A DNA stretch of 64,000 bases from Arenimonas soli (GTDB lineage Bacteria; Pseudomonadota; Gammaproteobacteria; Xanthomonadales; Xanthomonadaceae). How positions within the stretch are numbered: the first letter of the stretch is position 1; each line of letters starts with the position of its first letter. The stretch is taken from contig NZ_BMKC01000003.1 of assembly GCF_014643775.1 (NCBI RefSeq), forward strand, positions 186,350-250,349. Reading direction: 5' to 3'. A program made the position numbers and the translations under genes. The notes beneath the pieces are model-generated. The model had not been told where the DNA came from. It did not search any database and saw only the letters and a program-made list of their open reading frames with translations. Of the stretch, positions 25,780 to 34,932 are shown in pieces.

Positions 25780-26994
25780 ATGTCGAGCAAGCCAATCAAC
25801 CGCACGCGCCTTGCGGGCGCCCTGCTGCTGGCGATGCTGCTGCCGCTGGCGGCGCAAGCCCAGGACGAACAGACGCCCGCGACCGATGACATGGCCGATG
25901 AGGCGATGCTCGACCCCGCCGGGCCCGCCGAGCCGCTGGATGGTTCGGGAACGGATGTCGGCGAAGCCACCGCGGCGGCGGCCGACCCGGCCACGCTGGA
26001 CGCGGAAATGATGCCGCGCGCCAGCCAGTCGCTGCTGCTCGGTGCCGTCCAGACTTCCGCCGGTTATTTCGTCGTCGGCGAACGCGGCCACATCCTGGTG
26101 TCGGAAGACGGCCAGGACTGGAAGCAGGCCCCGGTGCCGACCCGTTCCACCCTGACCTCGATCACCAGTGCCGACGGCGTTCTGTGGGCCGGTGGCCACG
26201 ACGGTGTCATCGTGCATTCCACGGACGGCGGCCAGTCCTGGTCCCGGCGCCGCCTGCAGGTCTGGACGCCCGACTACGCCGACCCGCTGGACGGCGTGCC
26301 GGTGATGGACATCCTGATGGTGGACGGCATGAACGGCTTCGCCGTCGGTGCCTACGCCATGTTCCTTGAAACCACCGACGGCGGCGTCACCTGGTCGCCG
26401 CGCGGCATCATCAATTACGACGAACCCGAGCCGGCGGCAGAAGCACCTGCAGCCGCGGCCGAAGCGCCCGCGGCCGACGACTGGACCTTCGACGCCTCCG
26501 ACCTCGAGCTCGAGGCCGAGTCCGACCCGCATCTTTACGCCATGACCCGCACCGACGAAGGCCACCTGGTCATCGCCGGCGAACGCGGCGCCTTTTTCCG
26601 CTCCACCGACGGTGGCCAGACCTGGGAGCGCGACCGGCTTCCCTACGAAGGCTCGATGTTCGGCATCCTGTCCTTCGGCGGCGACCACCTGCTGGTGCAT
26701 GGCCTGCGCGGCAACGTGCTCGAGTCGCGCGACCTGGGCCGCAGCTGGACCACGGTGGAAACCGGCGTGGGCACCTCGCTGATGGGCGGGCACGCCCTGG
26801 CCGACGGCGGCGCCATCCTGGTCGGCGCCAATGGCGTGGTGCTGATGCGGGCCGATGCCGATTCGCCGTTCACCGAGACCCGCTTCGAGATGGCGAACGG
26901 CGAAACGCCGAACCTGACCGGGGTCCTGCCGGCCGGCGATGCCGGCTTCATCGTGGTCGGCGACAAGGGCGCCGGCCTGTTCCGCCCGCAGTAA
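25780..26994 (+). CDS. YCF48-like beta-propeller exported protein
   Basis: The 404-residue protein has a signal peptide (residues 1-28, ending AAQAQ), an acidic Ala-rich linker and repeated propeller blades. These contain phrases such as VVGERGHILVSEDGQDWKQ, GHDGVIVHSTDGGQSWSR and AGERGAFFRSTDGGQTWER, the Asp-box/BNR pattern of YCF48/HCF136 proteins. A Pro/Ala-rich insertion interrupts the propeller near residue 220. Photosystem II is irrelevant here. In Proteobacteria these proteins accompany RND transporters of the DUF1302/DUF1329 clusters. It is followed 10 nt later by the RND gene. Confidence 0.88.
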   Translation: MSSKPINRTRLAGALLLAMLLPLAAQAQDEQTPATDDMADEAMLDPAGPAEPLDGSGTDVGEATAAAADPATLDAEMMPRASQSLLLGAVQTSAGYFVVGERGHILVSEDGQDWKQAPVPTRSTLTSITSADGVLWAGGHDGVIVHSTDGGQSWSRRRLQVWTPDYADPLDGVPVMDILMVDGMNGFAVGAYAMFLETTDGGVTWSPRGIINYDEPEPAAEAPAAAAEAPAADDWTFDASDLELEAESDPHLYAMTRTDEGHLVIAGERGAFFRSTDGGQTWERDRLPYEGSMFGILSFGGDHLLVHGLRGNVLESRDLGRSWTTVETGVGTSLMGGHALADGGAILVGANGVVLMRADADSPFTETRFEMANGETPNLTGVLPAGDAGFIVVGDKGAGLFRPQ

Positions 26995-27004
26995 GGGAGT
27001 TCAC

Positions 27005-29503
27005 ATGAGCCTGCCCAACAGCCAGCCCGGCCCCTTCGCCCGGATCGCCGAGAAGATCGTCTTCGCGAACCGGCCGGTCATCCTGGTCCTGTTCGCCCTG
27101 ATCACGGTGGCGATGGCGTACTTCGCCAGCCAGCTCGAGGTCGATGCCGGCTTCAAGAAGCAGGTGCCGCTGCAGCACGAGTACATGCAGACCTTCCAGG
27201 ATTACGAGGCGGAGTTCGGCGGCGCCAACCGCGTGCTCGTCGCCGTGATCGCGAAGGACGGCGACATGTTCGACCAGCAGTTCATGTCAACGCTGGAGAA
27301 GGTCACCAACGAGGTGATCAACCTGCCGGCGACTGACGACGCCCGCGCCCGTTCGCTGTTCACGCCGAACGTGCGTTTCATCGAAGTGGTCGAGGACGGC
27401 CTGTCCGGCGGCAACGTCATCCCGCAGACCTTCACGCCCAACGTGGAAGGCTTCCAGGCCCTGCCCGACGACTTCGAGCAGATCCGCAGCAACATCCTCA
27501 AGGCCAACATCGTCGGCCGCCTGGTCGCCAAGGACTTTTCCGGCGCGATGATCTGGGCCGACCTGATCCCGGAAAGCGACGTCAACAAGCTCGACTACCA
27601 GGAGGTCGCCGACCAGTTCGAGGCGATCCGCCAGAAGTACGAAGACGAAAACCACAGCGTGCACATCATCGGCTTCGCCAAGATGGTCGGCGACATCAGC
27701 GATGGCGCTCGCTCGGTCATCAAGTTCTTCGCGCTGACGATCGGCTTCACCTGGCTGCTGCTGTTCCTGTATTCGACCTCGGTCAAGCTGGCCTCGCTTA
27801 CGGTCGCCGCCGCCCTGGTGTCGGTGGTGTGGATGCTGGGCGCCCTGCAGCTGATGGGCTTTGGCATCGACCCGATGAACATGCTCACGCCCTTCCTGAT
27901 ATTCGCGATCGCGGTCAGTCACGGCGAGCAGATGATCAACCGCTTCCGCGGCGAGATATTCTTCGGCGGCCTGGAAGAGGGCACCGTCGAGGAGCTGCGC
28001 GCCAGCGCCAAGAACGCGGTCGAGCCGCTCGAGGCCGCGCGCCTGTCCTTCCGCATGCTGCTGATTCCGGGCACTGTGGCACTGCTGGCCGGCTGCATCG
28101 GCTTCGGCGCCATCATGGTGATCCCCATCGACATGGTGCGCGAGCTGGCGATCACCGCCACCGTCGGCGTCGCCCTGACCATCCTCACCGACCTGGTGCT
28201 GCTGCCGGTCCTGCTCAGCTACACCCGGCTGCGCAACCTCGACCGCAAGCGCGAGTTCCGCTTGCGCCAGCTGACCCGCTTCGACCGCATTTGGGCGACT
28301 CTTTCGCGCCTTAGCCGGCCCAGGGTGGCCTGGCTGGTCGTGGCCGTCGGCGTGCTGGGCTGGTTCTTCGCCTGGCAGCACGGCAACAAGGTCATGATCG
28401 GCGACGCCCAGCAGGGCGTGGCCGAACTGCACGCCGACGCACGCTACAACCAGGACGCCGTGCTCATCGCCGACCGCTTCGCGCTGGGCGTGGACATCCT
28501 CAACGTCATCGCCGAGGCCGGCCCGTCGGCCTGCACCACCTCGTTCGCGGCGATGGAAACGATCGACCGCTTCGCCTGGCACATGCAGAACGTCGAAGGC
28601 GTCGAGCAGGTGATCACGCTGCCGGCGGCCGCCAAGATCGTCAACGCCGGCTGGAACGACGGCCTGGCCGCCTGGCGCGTGCTGCCGCGCGACCCGGACA
28701 CCCTGCGCCAGGCCACCCAGAGTTTCGAAACCGATTCGGGCCTGCTCAACAGCGACTGCAGCGCGATCCCGATCACCATCTTCACCTCCGACCACCGGGC
28801 CACCACCATCGACCGCGTGGTCGCGGCGGTGAAGCAGTTCCGCGAGGAAAACAACGCCTACGCCGAAGGCAACCTGCGCGTGCGCCTGGCCGAACAGGCC
28901 GCCAACGAGCCGGGCTTCACCTCCGACCAGGTGAACCTGCGGCTGGCCACCGGCAACGTCGGCGTGATGGCCGCCACCAACGACACCGTGCGTGCGTCCG
29001 AGCACACCATCCTGTACCTGCTGTACGCGGCGGTGTTCGTGATGTGCCTTATCAGCTTCCGCAGCCCGCTGTCGGCCCTGTGCATCCTGCTGCCACTGAT
29101 CCTGGTCACCGAGCTTGGCCATTCGGTCATGGTCGAGCTGGACATCGGCATGAAGGTGAACACGCTGGCCGTGGTCGCCCTGGGCGTCGGCATCGGCGTG
29201 GACTACGCCATCTACATCTTCGCGCGCATGCGCGAGGCCATGCAGACGCCGGGCCGCACGCTGTCGGAAAGTTATTTCATCGCGCTCAAGACCACCGGCA
29301 TCGCGATCTTCTACACCGCGCTGACGCTGGCCGTGGGCGTGGCGATGTGGATCTTCTCCGACCTCAAGTTCCAGGCCGACATGGGCATCATGCTGACCTT
29401 CATGTTCATCGTGAACATGATCGCCGCCATCATCTTCCTGCCCGCGCTGTGCCGCCTGCTGCTGCGCCCGGGCGAAAAGGACACCTGGACCCCGCGCCTG
29501 TAA
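27005..29503 (+). CDS. RND/MMPL superfamily transporter
   Basis: The 832-residue inner-membrane protein has two similar halves. Each has one N-terminal helix (residues 24-42 and about 440-460), a large periplasmic loop, and five further helices resembling a sterol-sensing domain, as in MMPL and HpnN proteins. The second half contains the membrane acidic pair typical of proton-coupled RND pumps, in the VGIGVDYAIYIFARMRE helix. There is no adaptor or TolC gene nearby, unlike drug-efflux RND operons. A GGAG site precedes the ATG. It probably energises movement of a hydrophobic compound to the DUF1329 and DUF1302 partners. Confidence 0.88.
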   Translation: MSLPNSQPGPFARIAEKIVFANRPVILVLFALITVAMAYFASQLEVDAGFKKQVPLQHEYMQTFQDYEAEFGGANRVLVAVIAKDGDMFDQQFMSTLEKVTNEVINLPATDDARARSLFTPNVRFIEVVEDGLSGGNVIPQTFTPNVEGFQALPDDFEQIRSNILKANIVGRLVAKDFSGAMIWADLIPESDVNKLDYQEVADQFEAIRQKYEDENHSVHIIGFAKMVGDISDGARSVIKFFALTIGFTWLLLFLYSTSVKLASLTVAAALVSVVWMLGALQLMGFGIDPMNMLTPFLIFAIAVSHGEQMINRFRGEIFFGGLEEGTVEELRASAKNAVEPLEAARLSFRMLLIPGTVALLAGCIGFGAIMVIPIDMVRELAITATVGVALTILTDLVLLPVLLSYTRLRNLDRKREFRLRQLTRFDRIWATLSRLSRPRVAWLVVAVGVLGWFFAWQHGNKVMIGDAQQGVAELHADARYNQDAVLIADRFALGVDILNVIAEAGPSACTTSFAAMETIDRFAWHMQNVEGVEQVITLPAAAKIVNAGWNDGLAAWRVLPRDPDTLRQATQSFETDSGLLNSDCSAIPITIFTSDHRATTIDRVVAAVKQFREENNAYAEGNLRVRLAEQAANEPGFTSDQVNLRLATGNVGVMAATNDTVRASEHTILYLLYAAVFVMCLISFRSPLSALCILLPLILVTELGHSVMVELDIGMKVNTLAVVALGVGIGVDYAIYIFARMREAMQTPGRTLSESYFIALKTTGIAIFYTALTLAVGVAMWIFSDLKFQADMGIMLTFMFIVNMIAAIIFLPALCRLLLRPGEKDTWTPRL

Positions 29504-29528
29504 TCCACGGGCATATCGCTGCTTTGGG

Positions 29529-29558
29529 AAGGCGGGCTTCGGCCCGCCTTCTTTGTTG
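29529..29558. terminator. bidirectional terminator between RND and EamA genes
   Basis: A 9-bp stem (29529-29537 with 29542-29550) closed by a TTCG tetraloop is followed by CTTTGTT on the plus strand and preceded by AA-rich sequence, so it can end transcripts from both convergent genes. Confidence 0.75.
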
Positions 29559-29581
29559 GAAGCGTCGGTCCGCGGCAAGAA

Positions 29582-30469
29582 TCAGAGTTCTTCAGCCACC
29601 GGCGCCGGTCGGGCCTTGGCCTGCGAACGCAGGGCGATCAGCAGGATGCCGGCCAGGGTCATGGCGCCGCCGACCAGCAGTTTCGGCCCGGGCCGGTCGC
29701 CCCAGAAGGCGATGCCCAGGCCGGTGGCGAATACCGGCGTCAGCAGCAGCCAGGGCATCACCTTGGCCACGGCATGGCGCTGCACGAGGCTGTAGTAGAT
29801 GCCGTGCCCGATCACCGAAGCGACGATGGCCGCGTAGGCCACGCCGGCCCAGGCGGTGCCGGAGACGCCGCCGAGCCGGGTGATGGCACCCGGTTCCAGC
29901 CACAGGCTCAGCCCCAGCAGTGGAAACACGCCCACCAGCGCGATCCAGGCCTGCAGCCCGTAGCGGGTGACGCCACCGAGGTCGCGCATCAGCACCGTGC
30001 TGACCGCCAGGAAGAACCCCGAGGCCAGCATGAGGCCCAGCGAGGACGGGTTGTCGAGCACGAGGGGGTCGAATCCGAGCACCAGCACGCCGCCGAAGCT
30101 CAGTGCGATCGCCGCGCCCGTGCGCCAGGCGAATCGTTCCCCCAGGAAAGCCCAGGCCAGCAGGACCGAAAACGGGATGTAGCTTTGCATCACGATCGAC
30201 GGCGAGCTGAGGTCGCCGGCGAGCTTGAGTGCCCAGAAGCTAAGGCCGAAGTGCATCACGCCCGTGCACATCGTTATCGCCAGCAGGCGTGGCCATTGCC
30301 CGGGCCCGGGGCGGCGCAGGAAGGGCGCCAGCAGCAGCACCAGCAACACCAGCCGCAGCGCCGTGAACAGCAGCGGCGGCATTTCCCGCAGCGCGGTGGC
30401 CGAACCCAGGAAGTTTCCGGCCCAGGCCAGGCAAACCAGCAGGGCCAGCAGGATGTCGCGTGGAGGCAT
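29582..30469 (-). CDS. EamA-family (DMT superfamily) transporter
   Basis: The 295-residue protein has about ten hydrophobic helices arranged as two EamA repeats. The first starts ILLALLVCLAWAGNFLGSATALREMPP and the second near residue 145. This is the layout of RhaT/YdcZ-type drug/metabolite transporters, with YddG-like amino-acid export as one possibility. Substrate cannot be told from sequence. It is monocistronic, convergent with the RND gene. Confidence 0.85.
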   Translation of the reverse strand: MPPRDILLALLVCLAWAGNFLGSATALREMPPLLFTALRLVLLVLLLAPFLRRPGPGQWPRLLAITMCTGVMHFGLSFWALKLAGDLSSPSIVMQSYIPFSVLLAWAFLGERFAWRTGAAIALSFGGVLVLGFDPLVLDNPSSLGLMLASGFFLAVSTVLMRDLGGVTRYGLQAWIALVGVFPLLGLSLWLEPGAITRLGGVSGTAWAGVAYAAIVASVIGHGIYYSLVQRHAVAKVMPWLLLTPVFATGLGIAFWGDRPGPKLLVGGAMTLAGILLIALRSQAKARPAPVAEEL

Positions 30470-30584
30470 GGTCGGGCCCGGTCGGGGAAGGCCACATTAT
30501 GGCCCGGCTTGCCCCGGGCGCCTGATCGGGTCACAGTCGGCCTGCGCCGTGCTGGCGCGATCCTTTCGAATGGGGAGATTCGCA

Positions 30585-31091
30585 ATGGAAATGGCAGCAA
30601 TGGGGGGAGCACTCGTGATCATGCTGGTCGCGGTGCTTGTGGGGCTGTTGGTCGCCGGCCTGGTACTCAAGCTTTCCGTCCGCATGGTGGCGGGCTTTTC
30701 ACCCGGTTACGGCCGCGCGCTGCTGGCGGTGCTGGCGGCGGCGGTGCTGGGCTTCATCGTCAACATCGTGCTGACGATGGTCTTCGGCGTCGGTGGCGGG
30801 CTGATGGGAGGCGGGCTGGCCGCCAGCGATCCCGATGCCGCGGCCGCGGCGATGGCGGGCGCCGGCATGGCGATGATGGGCGTGATGGCCGTCAGCGCCA
30901 TCGTCAATCTTTTCATCATCGCCGCATGCGTCAACTGGCTCATCAAGCGGCCCGGCGGAATCGCGATCGGTTATGGCCGCTCGCTGCTGGTGGCCCTTGT
31001 CTACCTGCTGATCTTCATCGTGATCGGCGTCGTCGCCACCGTGCTGTTGGGCATGCTGGGCCTGGGTGCCGGCATGATGGCCGGGGCGTAA
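30585..31091 (+). CDS. small integral membrane protein of unknown function
   Basis: The 168-residue protein is almost entirely hydrophobic with four or five membrane helices, and is rich in Gly, Ala and Met; it has the sequences GMAMMGVMAVSA and GGGLMGGGL. The chosen ATG at 30585 has GGGGAG 8 nt upstream; an in-frame ATG at 30570 lacks one. No family was recognised. It stands alone between the EamA promoter region and a strong terminator. Confidence 0.65.
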   Translation: MEMAAMGGALVIMLVAVLVGLLVAGLVLKLSVRMVAGFSPGYGRALLAVLAAAVLGFIVNIVLTMVFGVGGGLMGGGLAASDPDAAAAAMAGAGMAMMGVMAVSAIVNLFIIAACVNWLIKRPGGIAIGYGRSLLVALVYLLIFIVIGVVATVLLGMLGLGAGMMAGA

Positions 31092-31110
31092 GCCACCACC
31101 AGCGCAAAGA

Positions 31111-31145
31111 AAAGGGCGCGGCTGCCAGGCAGCCGCGCCCTTTTT
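31111..31145. terminator. strong bidirectional terminator
   Basis: An 11-bp GC stem (31114-31124 with 31130-31140) is extended by AAA/TTT pairs and followed by TTTTT (31141-31145); on the minus strand it is followed by CTTTTCTTT. It separates the convergent membrane-protein and DUF962 genes. Confidence 0.85.
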
Positions 31146-31157
31146 CGTGGCCCGGGT

Positions 31158-31661
31158 TCAGTGCGGCCAGCCGGCCTTGCGGTAGAGCTTGTCCAGCGTC
31201 CACAGCGGCCCGACCAGCAGGTACTTGAGGTCGGTGAAGAAGCTGGGCCGGCGGCCTTCGATCTTGTGGCCGATGAACTGGCCGATCCAGGCGACGACGA
31301 ACACGCCCAGCGCCAGCCAGCCCAGGCCGGCCGTGCCCAGCTGCTGCCACAGCAGGTAATTGGCCAGGCCGAACAGGGCGAACACCCCCAGCGCGCCCAG
31401 CGCCAGCGGTCGCGACAGCCGCCAGTACCAGGCCAGGGCCAGGAACATCGCCAGCCCCATCCAGGCGCCGGGCCGGGCCAGCGCCGCGGGCACCGGGATG
31501 ATCCACAGCGCCGCCGTCACCGACCAGACGATCGCCGGTACGCAGACCAGGTGGATGGCCTGGTTGGTGGCGTCCTGGTGGTCGCCGGAATAGCTGTGCA
31601 GCCAGCGGTCGATCGGCCGGCGCGGGTCGGGCGTGTCGATCAGGTCGGGCGAAGTAGCCAT
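31158..31661 (-). CDS. DUF962/Mpo1-like membrane protein
   Basis: The 167-residue protein has the Mpo1/YGL010w-type start IDRWLHSYSGDHQDATNQAIH, with conserved histidines that bind iron in the yeast dioxygenase. It is followed by four hydrophobic segments and a conserved IGQFIGHKIEGRRPSFFTDL near the end. Yeast Mpo1 alpha-oxidises 2-hydroxy fatty acids; a similar activity here is possible but unproven. The start is the ATG with a GGAGA site just upstream. It follows purC by 11 nt. Confidence 0.82.
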   Translation of the reverse strand: MATSPDLIDTPDPRRPIDRWLHSYSGDHQDATNQAIHLVCVPAIVWSVTAALWIIPVPAALARPGAWMGLAMFLALAWYWRLSRPLALGALGVFALFGLANYLLWQQLGTAGLGWLALGVFVVAWIGQFIGHKIEGRRPSFFTDLKYLLVGPLWTLDKLYRKAGWPH

Positions 31662-31672
31662 CGTGGTCTCCT

Positions 31673-32569
31673 TCAATCGAGTTTGATGTCGGCCAGTCGG
31701 TCCAGGGCTTCGGCGTACTTGGCGCGGGTGCCTTCGATCACGTCGGCCGGCAGGCGCGGGCCGGGCGCGGTCTTGTCCCAGTCCAGGGTTTCCAGGTAAT
31801 CGCGCACGAACTGCTTGTCGTAGCTGGGCGGGCTGGTGCCCACCTCGTACAGGTCGGCCGGCCAGAAGCGCGAACTGTCGGGCGTCAGCATTTCGTCCAT
31901 GACGTGCAGCACGCCGTTTTCGTCCAGGCCGAACTCCAGCTTGGTGTCGGCGATGATGATGCCGCGCTCGCGCGCATGCCGGGCCGCGAACTTGTAGATC
32001 TGCAGCGTGGCGGCGCGGATCTGTTCGGCCAGGTCGGCGCCGACCTGGGCGACCATGGTGTCGAAGCTGATGTTCTGGTCGTGTTCGCCGGGCGCGGCCT
32101 TGCTCGAAGGCGTGAAGATCGGCTGGGGCAGGCGTTCGGCCTGGCGCAGGCCGTCGGGCAGGCGGATTTCGCAGACCGCGCCGGTGCGCTGGTAGTCCTT
32201 CCAGCCGCTGCCGATGAGGTAGCCACGCACGATCGCTTCCACCGGCACCGGCCGCAGCTTCTTGCACACCACCGAACGCCGCGCGTACAGGGCAGAATCC
32301 GTGCCTTCGGGCAGCACCGAGGACACCGGTTCGTGGGTGAGGTGGTTGGGCACCAGGTGCGCGGTCTTGTCGAACCAGAAGTTGCTGATCTGGCACAACA
32401 TCTCGCCCTTGCCCGGGATCGGGTCGGGCAGCACCACGTCGAAGGCCGAAAGCCGGTCGCTGGCGACCATCAGCAGGCGCTTGCCCGGCAGTTCGAACAC
32501 GTCGCGGACCTTGCCGCGATGGAGCAGGGGCAGGCCGGGAAGCTCGGCGGTATGCAGGGTGGTGGGCAC
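31673..32569 (-). CDS. purC: phosphoribosylaminoimidazole-succinocarboxamide synthase
   Basis: SAICAR synthase joins aspartate to CAIR using ATP in purine biosynthesis. The sequence shows [30 protein letters not shown], a central [18 protein letters not shown] and [12 protein letters not shown] with the nucleotide-binding [10 protein letters not shown]. At about 298 residues it matches the long (eukaryote-like) PurC type found in Xanthomonadales. The start is set at GTG ([12 protein letters not shown]) by comparison with that family; an in-frame ATG at 32602 adds 11 residues. Divergent from the cytochrome gene. Confidence 0.94.
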   Translation of the reverse strand: MPTTLHTAELPGLPLLHRGKVRDVFELPGKRLLMVASDRLSAFDVVLPDPIPGKGEMLCQISNFWFDKTAHLVPNHLTHEPVSSVLPEGTDSALYARRSVVCKKLRPVPVEAIVRGYLIGSGWKDYQRTGAVCEIRLPDGLRQAERLPQPIFTPSSKAAPGEHDQNISFDTMVAQVGADLAEQIRAATLQIYKFAARHARERGIIIADTKLEFGLDENGVLHVMDEMLTPDSSRFWPADLYEVGTSPPSYDKQFVRDYLETLDWDKTAPGPRLPADVIEGTRAKYAEALDRLADIKLD

Positions 32570-32663
32570 GGGCGTCTCTTGCAACGGTACCGGGCCGGCC
32601 ATTGTACGTCTCTATGGGTCCCGGTGCGCGCCCGGCTGCCGGGCCGGCTGCTAGAATCGCCGC

Positions 32664-33026
32664 ATGCTCCGACCCACCCTCATCCTGGGCCTGGTACTGG
32701 CCCCGCTGGTGGCCTGCGCCGACGGCCAGACCGCCGCCCCGCCGCCGCCGGCCGCCAGCGCCGGTGGTTCGCCTGAGCGCCCGGCCAAACTCGGCCTGTG
32801 CACCGCCTGCCACGGCGACGACGGCACCAGCCGCACCGCCGGCACGCCGCACCTGGGCGGCCAGGATCGCCTTTACCTGGCCCGCTCCCTGGCGGCCTAC
32901 CGCAGCGGCGAACGCCGGCACGAACCCATGACCAGCCTGGCCAACGCACTGCAGCCCGCCGACATCGAGGCCCTGGCGGCCTGGTACGCGGCCCAGTCGG
33001 GTTTCGCCGGCGGGAGCCAGCCATGA
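32664..33026 (+). CDS. small c-type cytochrome, probable lipoprotein
   Basis: The 120-residue protein has an export signal with a lipobox-like LVAC (Cys18), a Pro/Ala linker and a class I cytochrome c domain. Heme attachment is at CTACH (Cys46, Cys49, His50), and the presumed distal methionine lies in HEPMTSLANAL. It resembles c4/c5-type single-heme domains used by periplasmic oxidases. A TAGAAT -10-like box lies at 32651. Its stop overlaps the start of the J-domain gene (ATGA). Confidence 0.85.
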   Translation: MLRPTLILGLVLAPLVACADGQTAAPPPPAASAGGSPERPAKLGLCTACHGDDGTSRTAGTPHLGGQDRLYLARSLAAYRSGERRHEPMTSLANALQPADIEALAAWYAAQSGFAGGSQP

Positions 33027-33349
33027 GGTGGTACGGGAAACTGTTCGGATTCATCGCCGGCTGGCTGCTGCTGCGCCACCCGGCCGGCGCGGTGCTGGGC
33101 CTGGCCCTGGGCCATGCCTTCGACGCGGACTGGTTTCGTGCGAAGAAATACGATCCCTATGCGGTGCTGGGCCTGACCGAAGACGCCAGCGAAGCCGAAA
33201 TCGACCGCGCCTATCGCCGGCTGATCACCCAGTACCACCCCGACCGCCTGGGCGGCATCGCCGAGGACCTGCGCAAGCAGGCCGAGGAAAAGGCGCGCGA
33301 AATCAACCACGCCTACGACCGCATCAAGAAGCTTCGCAACAAGCACTGA
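33023..33349 (+). CDS. membrane-anchored J-domain protein (DjlA/DnaJ-like co-chaperone)
   Basis: The 108-residue protein has a single N-terminal hydrophobic helix (residues 7-30) followed by a complete J domain: [25 protein letters not shown], the DnaK-stimulating HPD in QYHPDRLGG, and helix IV. It lacks the TerB domain of true DjlA. It should recruit DnaK to the inner membrane. It overlaps the cytochrome gene by 4 nt and precedes rpe by 7 nt. Confidence 0.88.
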   Translation: MRWYGKLFGFIAGWLLLRHPAGAVLGLALGHAFDADWFRAKKYDPYAVLGLTEDASEAEIDRAYRRLITQYHPDRLGGIAEDLRKQAEEKAREINHAYDRIKKLRNKH

Positions 33350-33356
33350 GGCCACC

Positions 33357-34025
33357 ATGTCCAACTGCATCATCGCCCCGTCCATCCTGTCGGCCAATTT
33401 CGCCAAGCTGGGCGAGGAAGTGGACGCGGTGATCGCCGCCGGCGCCGACTGGGTGCACTTCGACGTGATGGACAACCATTACGTGCCCAACCTCACCATC
33501 GGCCCGCTGGTGTGCGAGGCGCTGCGCAAGCACGGCGTCACCGCGCCGATCGACGTGCACCTGATGGTGAAGCCGGTGGACCGCATCGTGCCGGACTTCG
33601 CCGCCGCCGGGGCCAGCCTAATCAGTTTCCACCCGGAGGCCAGCGAGCACGTGCACCGCACCGTGCAGCTGATCAAGGCGCAGGGCTGCCAGGCCGGCCT
33701 GGTGCTCAATCCGGGCACGCCGGTCGAGGTGCTGGACTACGTACTGCCCGAACTCGACCTGGTGCTGCTGATGTCGGTCAACCCGGGCTTCGGTGGCCAG
33801 GCCTTCATCCCGTCGGCGCTGGACAAGCTCAAGCGCGTGCGCGAACGCATCGACCGGCTCGGCAAGCCCATCCGCCTGGAAATCGACGGCGGCGTGAAGA
33901 CCGACAACATCCGCGCCATCGCCGCCGCCGGCGCCGACACCTTCGTCGCCGGTTCGGCCATCTTCAACGCGCCCGATTACCGCGAGGTCATCGCGAAGAT
34001 GCGCTCGGAAGTGGCCGCAGCGTAA
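33357..34025 (+). CDS. rpe: ribulose-phosphate 3-epimerase
   Basis: The 222-residue TIM barrel interconverts ribulose-5-P and xylulose-5-P in the pentose phosphate pathway. Signature regions are [17 protein letters not shown] (catalytic Asp and metal His), [15 protein letters not shown] and EIDGGVK (second catalytic Asp), with the phosphate site [12 protein letters not shown]. The C-terminal 38 nt overlap the 3' end of the convergent sortase gene. The downstream trp genes are not contiguous with it, unlike in enterics. Confidence 0.96.
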   Translation: MSNCIIAPSILSANFAKLGEEVDAVIAAGADWVHFDVMDNHYVPNLTIGPLVCEALRKHGVTAPIDVHLMVKPVDRIVPDFAAAGASLISFHPEASEHVHRTVQLIKAQGCQAGLVLNPGTPVEVLDYVLPELDLVLLMSVNPGFGGQAFIPSALDKLKRVRERIDRLGKPIRLEIDGGVKTDNIRAIAAAGADTFVAGSAIFNAPDYREVIAKMRSEVAAA

Positions 34026-34662
34026 CCAGGTAGCGCAGCGGCCCGCGCGCCGCGGTGGCGTCGAAGGGCCAGCAGGTGACCAGCAGCAGCTGGTCGTGGT
34101 CGGTGGCCACGATGCGCTCGTGGCGGGCGTCGGCGACGCGGGTAGCGGCCACTTCGTAACGGCGCGGCCCGTCGCGCGACTGCAGGTCCAGCACGTCGCC
34201 GTGGCGCAGGTCCTGCAGCCAGCGGAAGTGGGTGTCGCGATGGCCGCTGATGACGACCGTGCCGCGCGTGCCCGGCGAGGCGCTCGATTCCGCCCAGCCC
34301 GGCCCGAAGGCGAGGCTGCGGCCGCTGTCGCCCGCCAGCACCACCTGGGAAATCCCCAGCCGCGGCGAGGACAGCCGCGCCACGGCGTGCGTATCGGCCC
34401 AGGGCCAGGGGCGGTGCGGTTCGCCGTCGGCCAGGGACTGCTGCCAGGACGCCGCAAGCAGTCCCTGCGCCAGCGCGGCCTTGGCCGGCAGCCAGGCCGC
34501 CTGCACCGCCAGCAGCCCGGCGGCGAGCAGCAGGGCCCTGGCCAGGCAGCGCCGGGCCGGTGCGGCGCTGCCGCGAAGAGCGCGCGGCCGTGGCACGCGG
34601 CGCTGCATTGGTGGGACGTCCGTGTCCCGAGGGTGCATCCATGATGCCGGGGCGAAATTCAC
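33988..34662 (-). CDS. class GN (proteobacterial dedicated) sortase
   Basis: The 224-residue protein has one N-terminal membrane helix (about residues 40-62) and a sortase beta-barrel. The catalytic residues are His141 in SGHRDTHF, Cys197 in LLVTCWPF and Arg210 in GPLRYLVT. This is the class GN sortase found with a single VIT/vWA target in mostly marine Proteobacteria. It would cut and transpeptidate its target on the periplasmic side of the inner membrane. The GTG start overlaps the upstream stop and has AGGAGG 4 nt before it. The 3' end overlaps rpe by 38 nt. Confidence 0.9.
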   Translation of the reverse strand: MNFAPASWMHPRDTDVPPMQRRVPRPRALRGSAAPARRCLARALLLAAGLLAVQAAWLPAKAALAQGLLAASWQQSLADGEPHRPWPWADTHAVARLSSPRLGISQVVLAGDSGRSLAFGPGWAESSASPGTRGTVVISGHRDTHFRWLQDLRHGDVLDLQSRDGPRRYEVAATRVADARHERIVATDHDQLLLVTCWPFDATAARGPLRYLVTLRPLPSASSR

Positions 34663-34841
34663 CGCGCCTCCTGCGCGGCCTGGGGGGAGGGCAGGGGAAA
34701 CGGCCGACGGCGCAGCAGCGGGCTGGCGTCGGCGGGCACGAAGAACCAGTGCATGTGCGCCAGCGCCTGTTCGGTCGAGCGCGGGCCCGGCTCGGGCGCC
34801 GGGGCGGGGAAACGACTGCGGTTTTCAACGATCAGGACCAT
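34659..34841 (-). CDS. 60-residue protein of unknown function in the sortase locus
   Basis: The small ORF has a good AGGAGA ribosome site 7 nt before its ATG and overlaps the sortase GTG by one codon shift (GTGA). It encodes a Pro/Ala/Arg-rich soluble peptide with HMHWFFVPADASP in the middle and no membrane segment. I recognise no family. The spacing and signals argue that it is translated with the target protein and sortase. Confidence 0.55.
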   Translation of the reverse strand: MVLIVENRSRFPAPAPEPGPRSTEQALAHMHWFFVPADASPLLRRRPFPLPSPQAAQEAR

Positions 34842-34930
34842 GTCGATGTCTCCTGCAGGGGGGTGTCGGTGGGACGCAGCACGACCATCAGCAGTGCGCA
34901 GAACAGGCAGGCGAGCAGGCGGGCGGCCAT
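34832..34930 (-). CDS. possible 32-residue membrane peptide
   Basis: Two bases after the stop of the sortase target gene an ATG opens a 32-codon frame. It encodes MAARLLACLFCALLMVVL, a single hydrophobic helix, then a short polar tail ending STWS. GAGG lies about 8 nt upstream of the start, within the target gene end. Its last codons overlap the start of the 60-residue ORF. It could be a real microprotein or merely a translational coupling leader. Confidence 0.4.
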   Translation of the reverse strand: MAARLLACLFCALLMVVLRPTDTPLQETSTWS

Positions 34931-34932
34931 CG

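Noticed and set aside
25780-26994. Photosystem II assembly factor
   Set aside because: YCF48-like repeats are widespread in non-photosynthetic Proteobacteria, and no photosynthesis gene is in the window; only the fold is inferred.
27005-29503. Multidrug efflux RND pump
   Set aside because: No membrane-fusion or TolC gene nearby, and the sequence is of the MMPL/HpnN type rather than AcrB (832 versus about 1040 residues).
27287-29578. 763-codon minus-strand frame opposite the RND transporter
   Set aside because: Antisense shadow; no signal, membrane pattern or family features.
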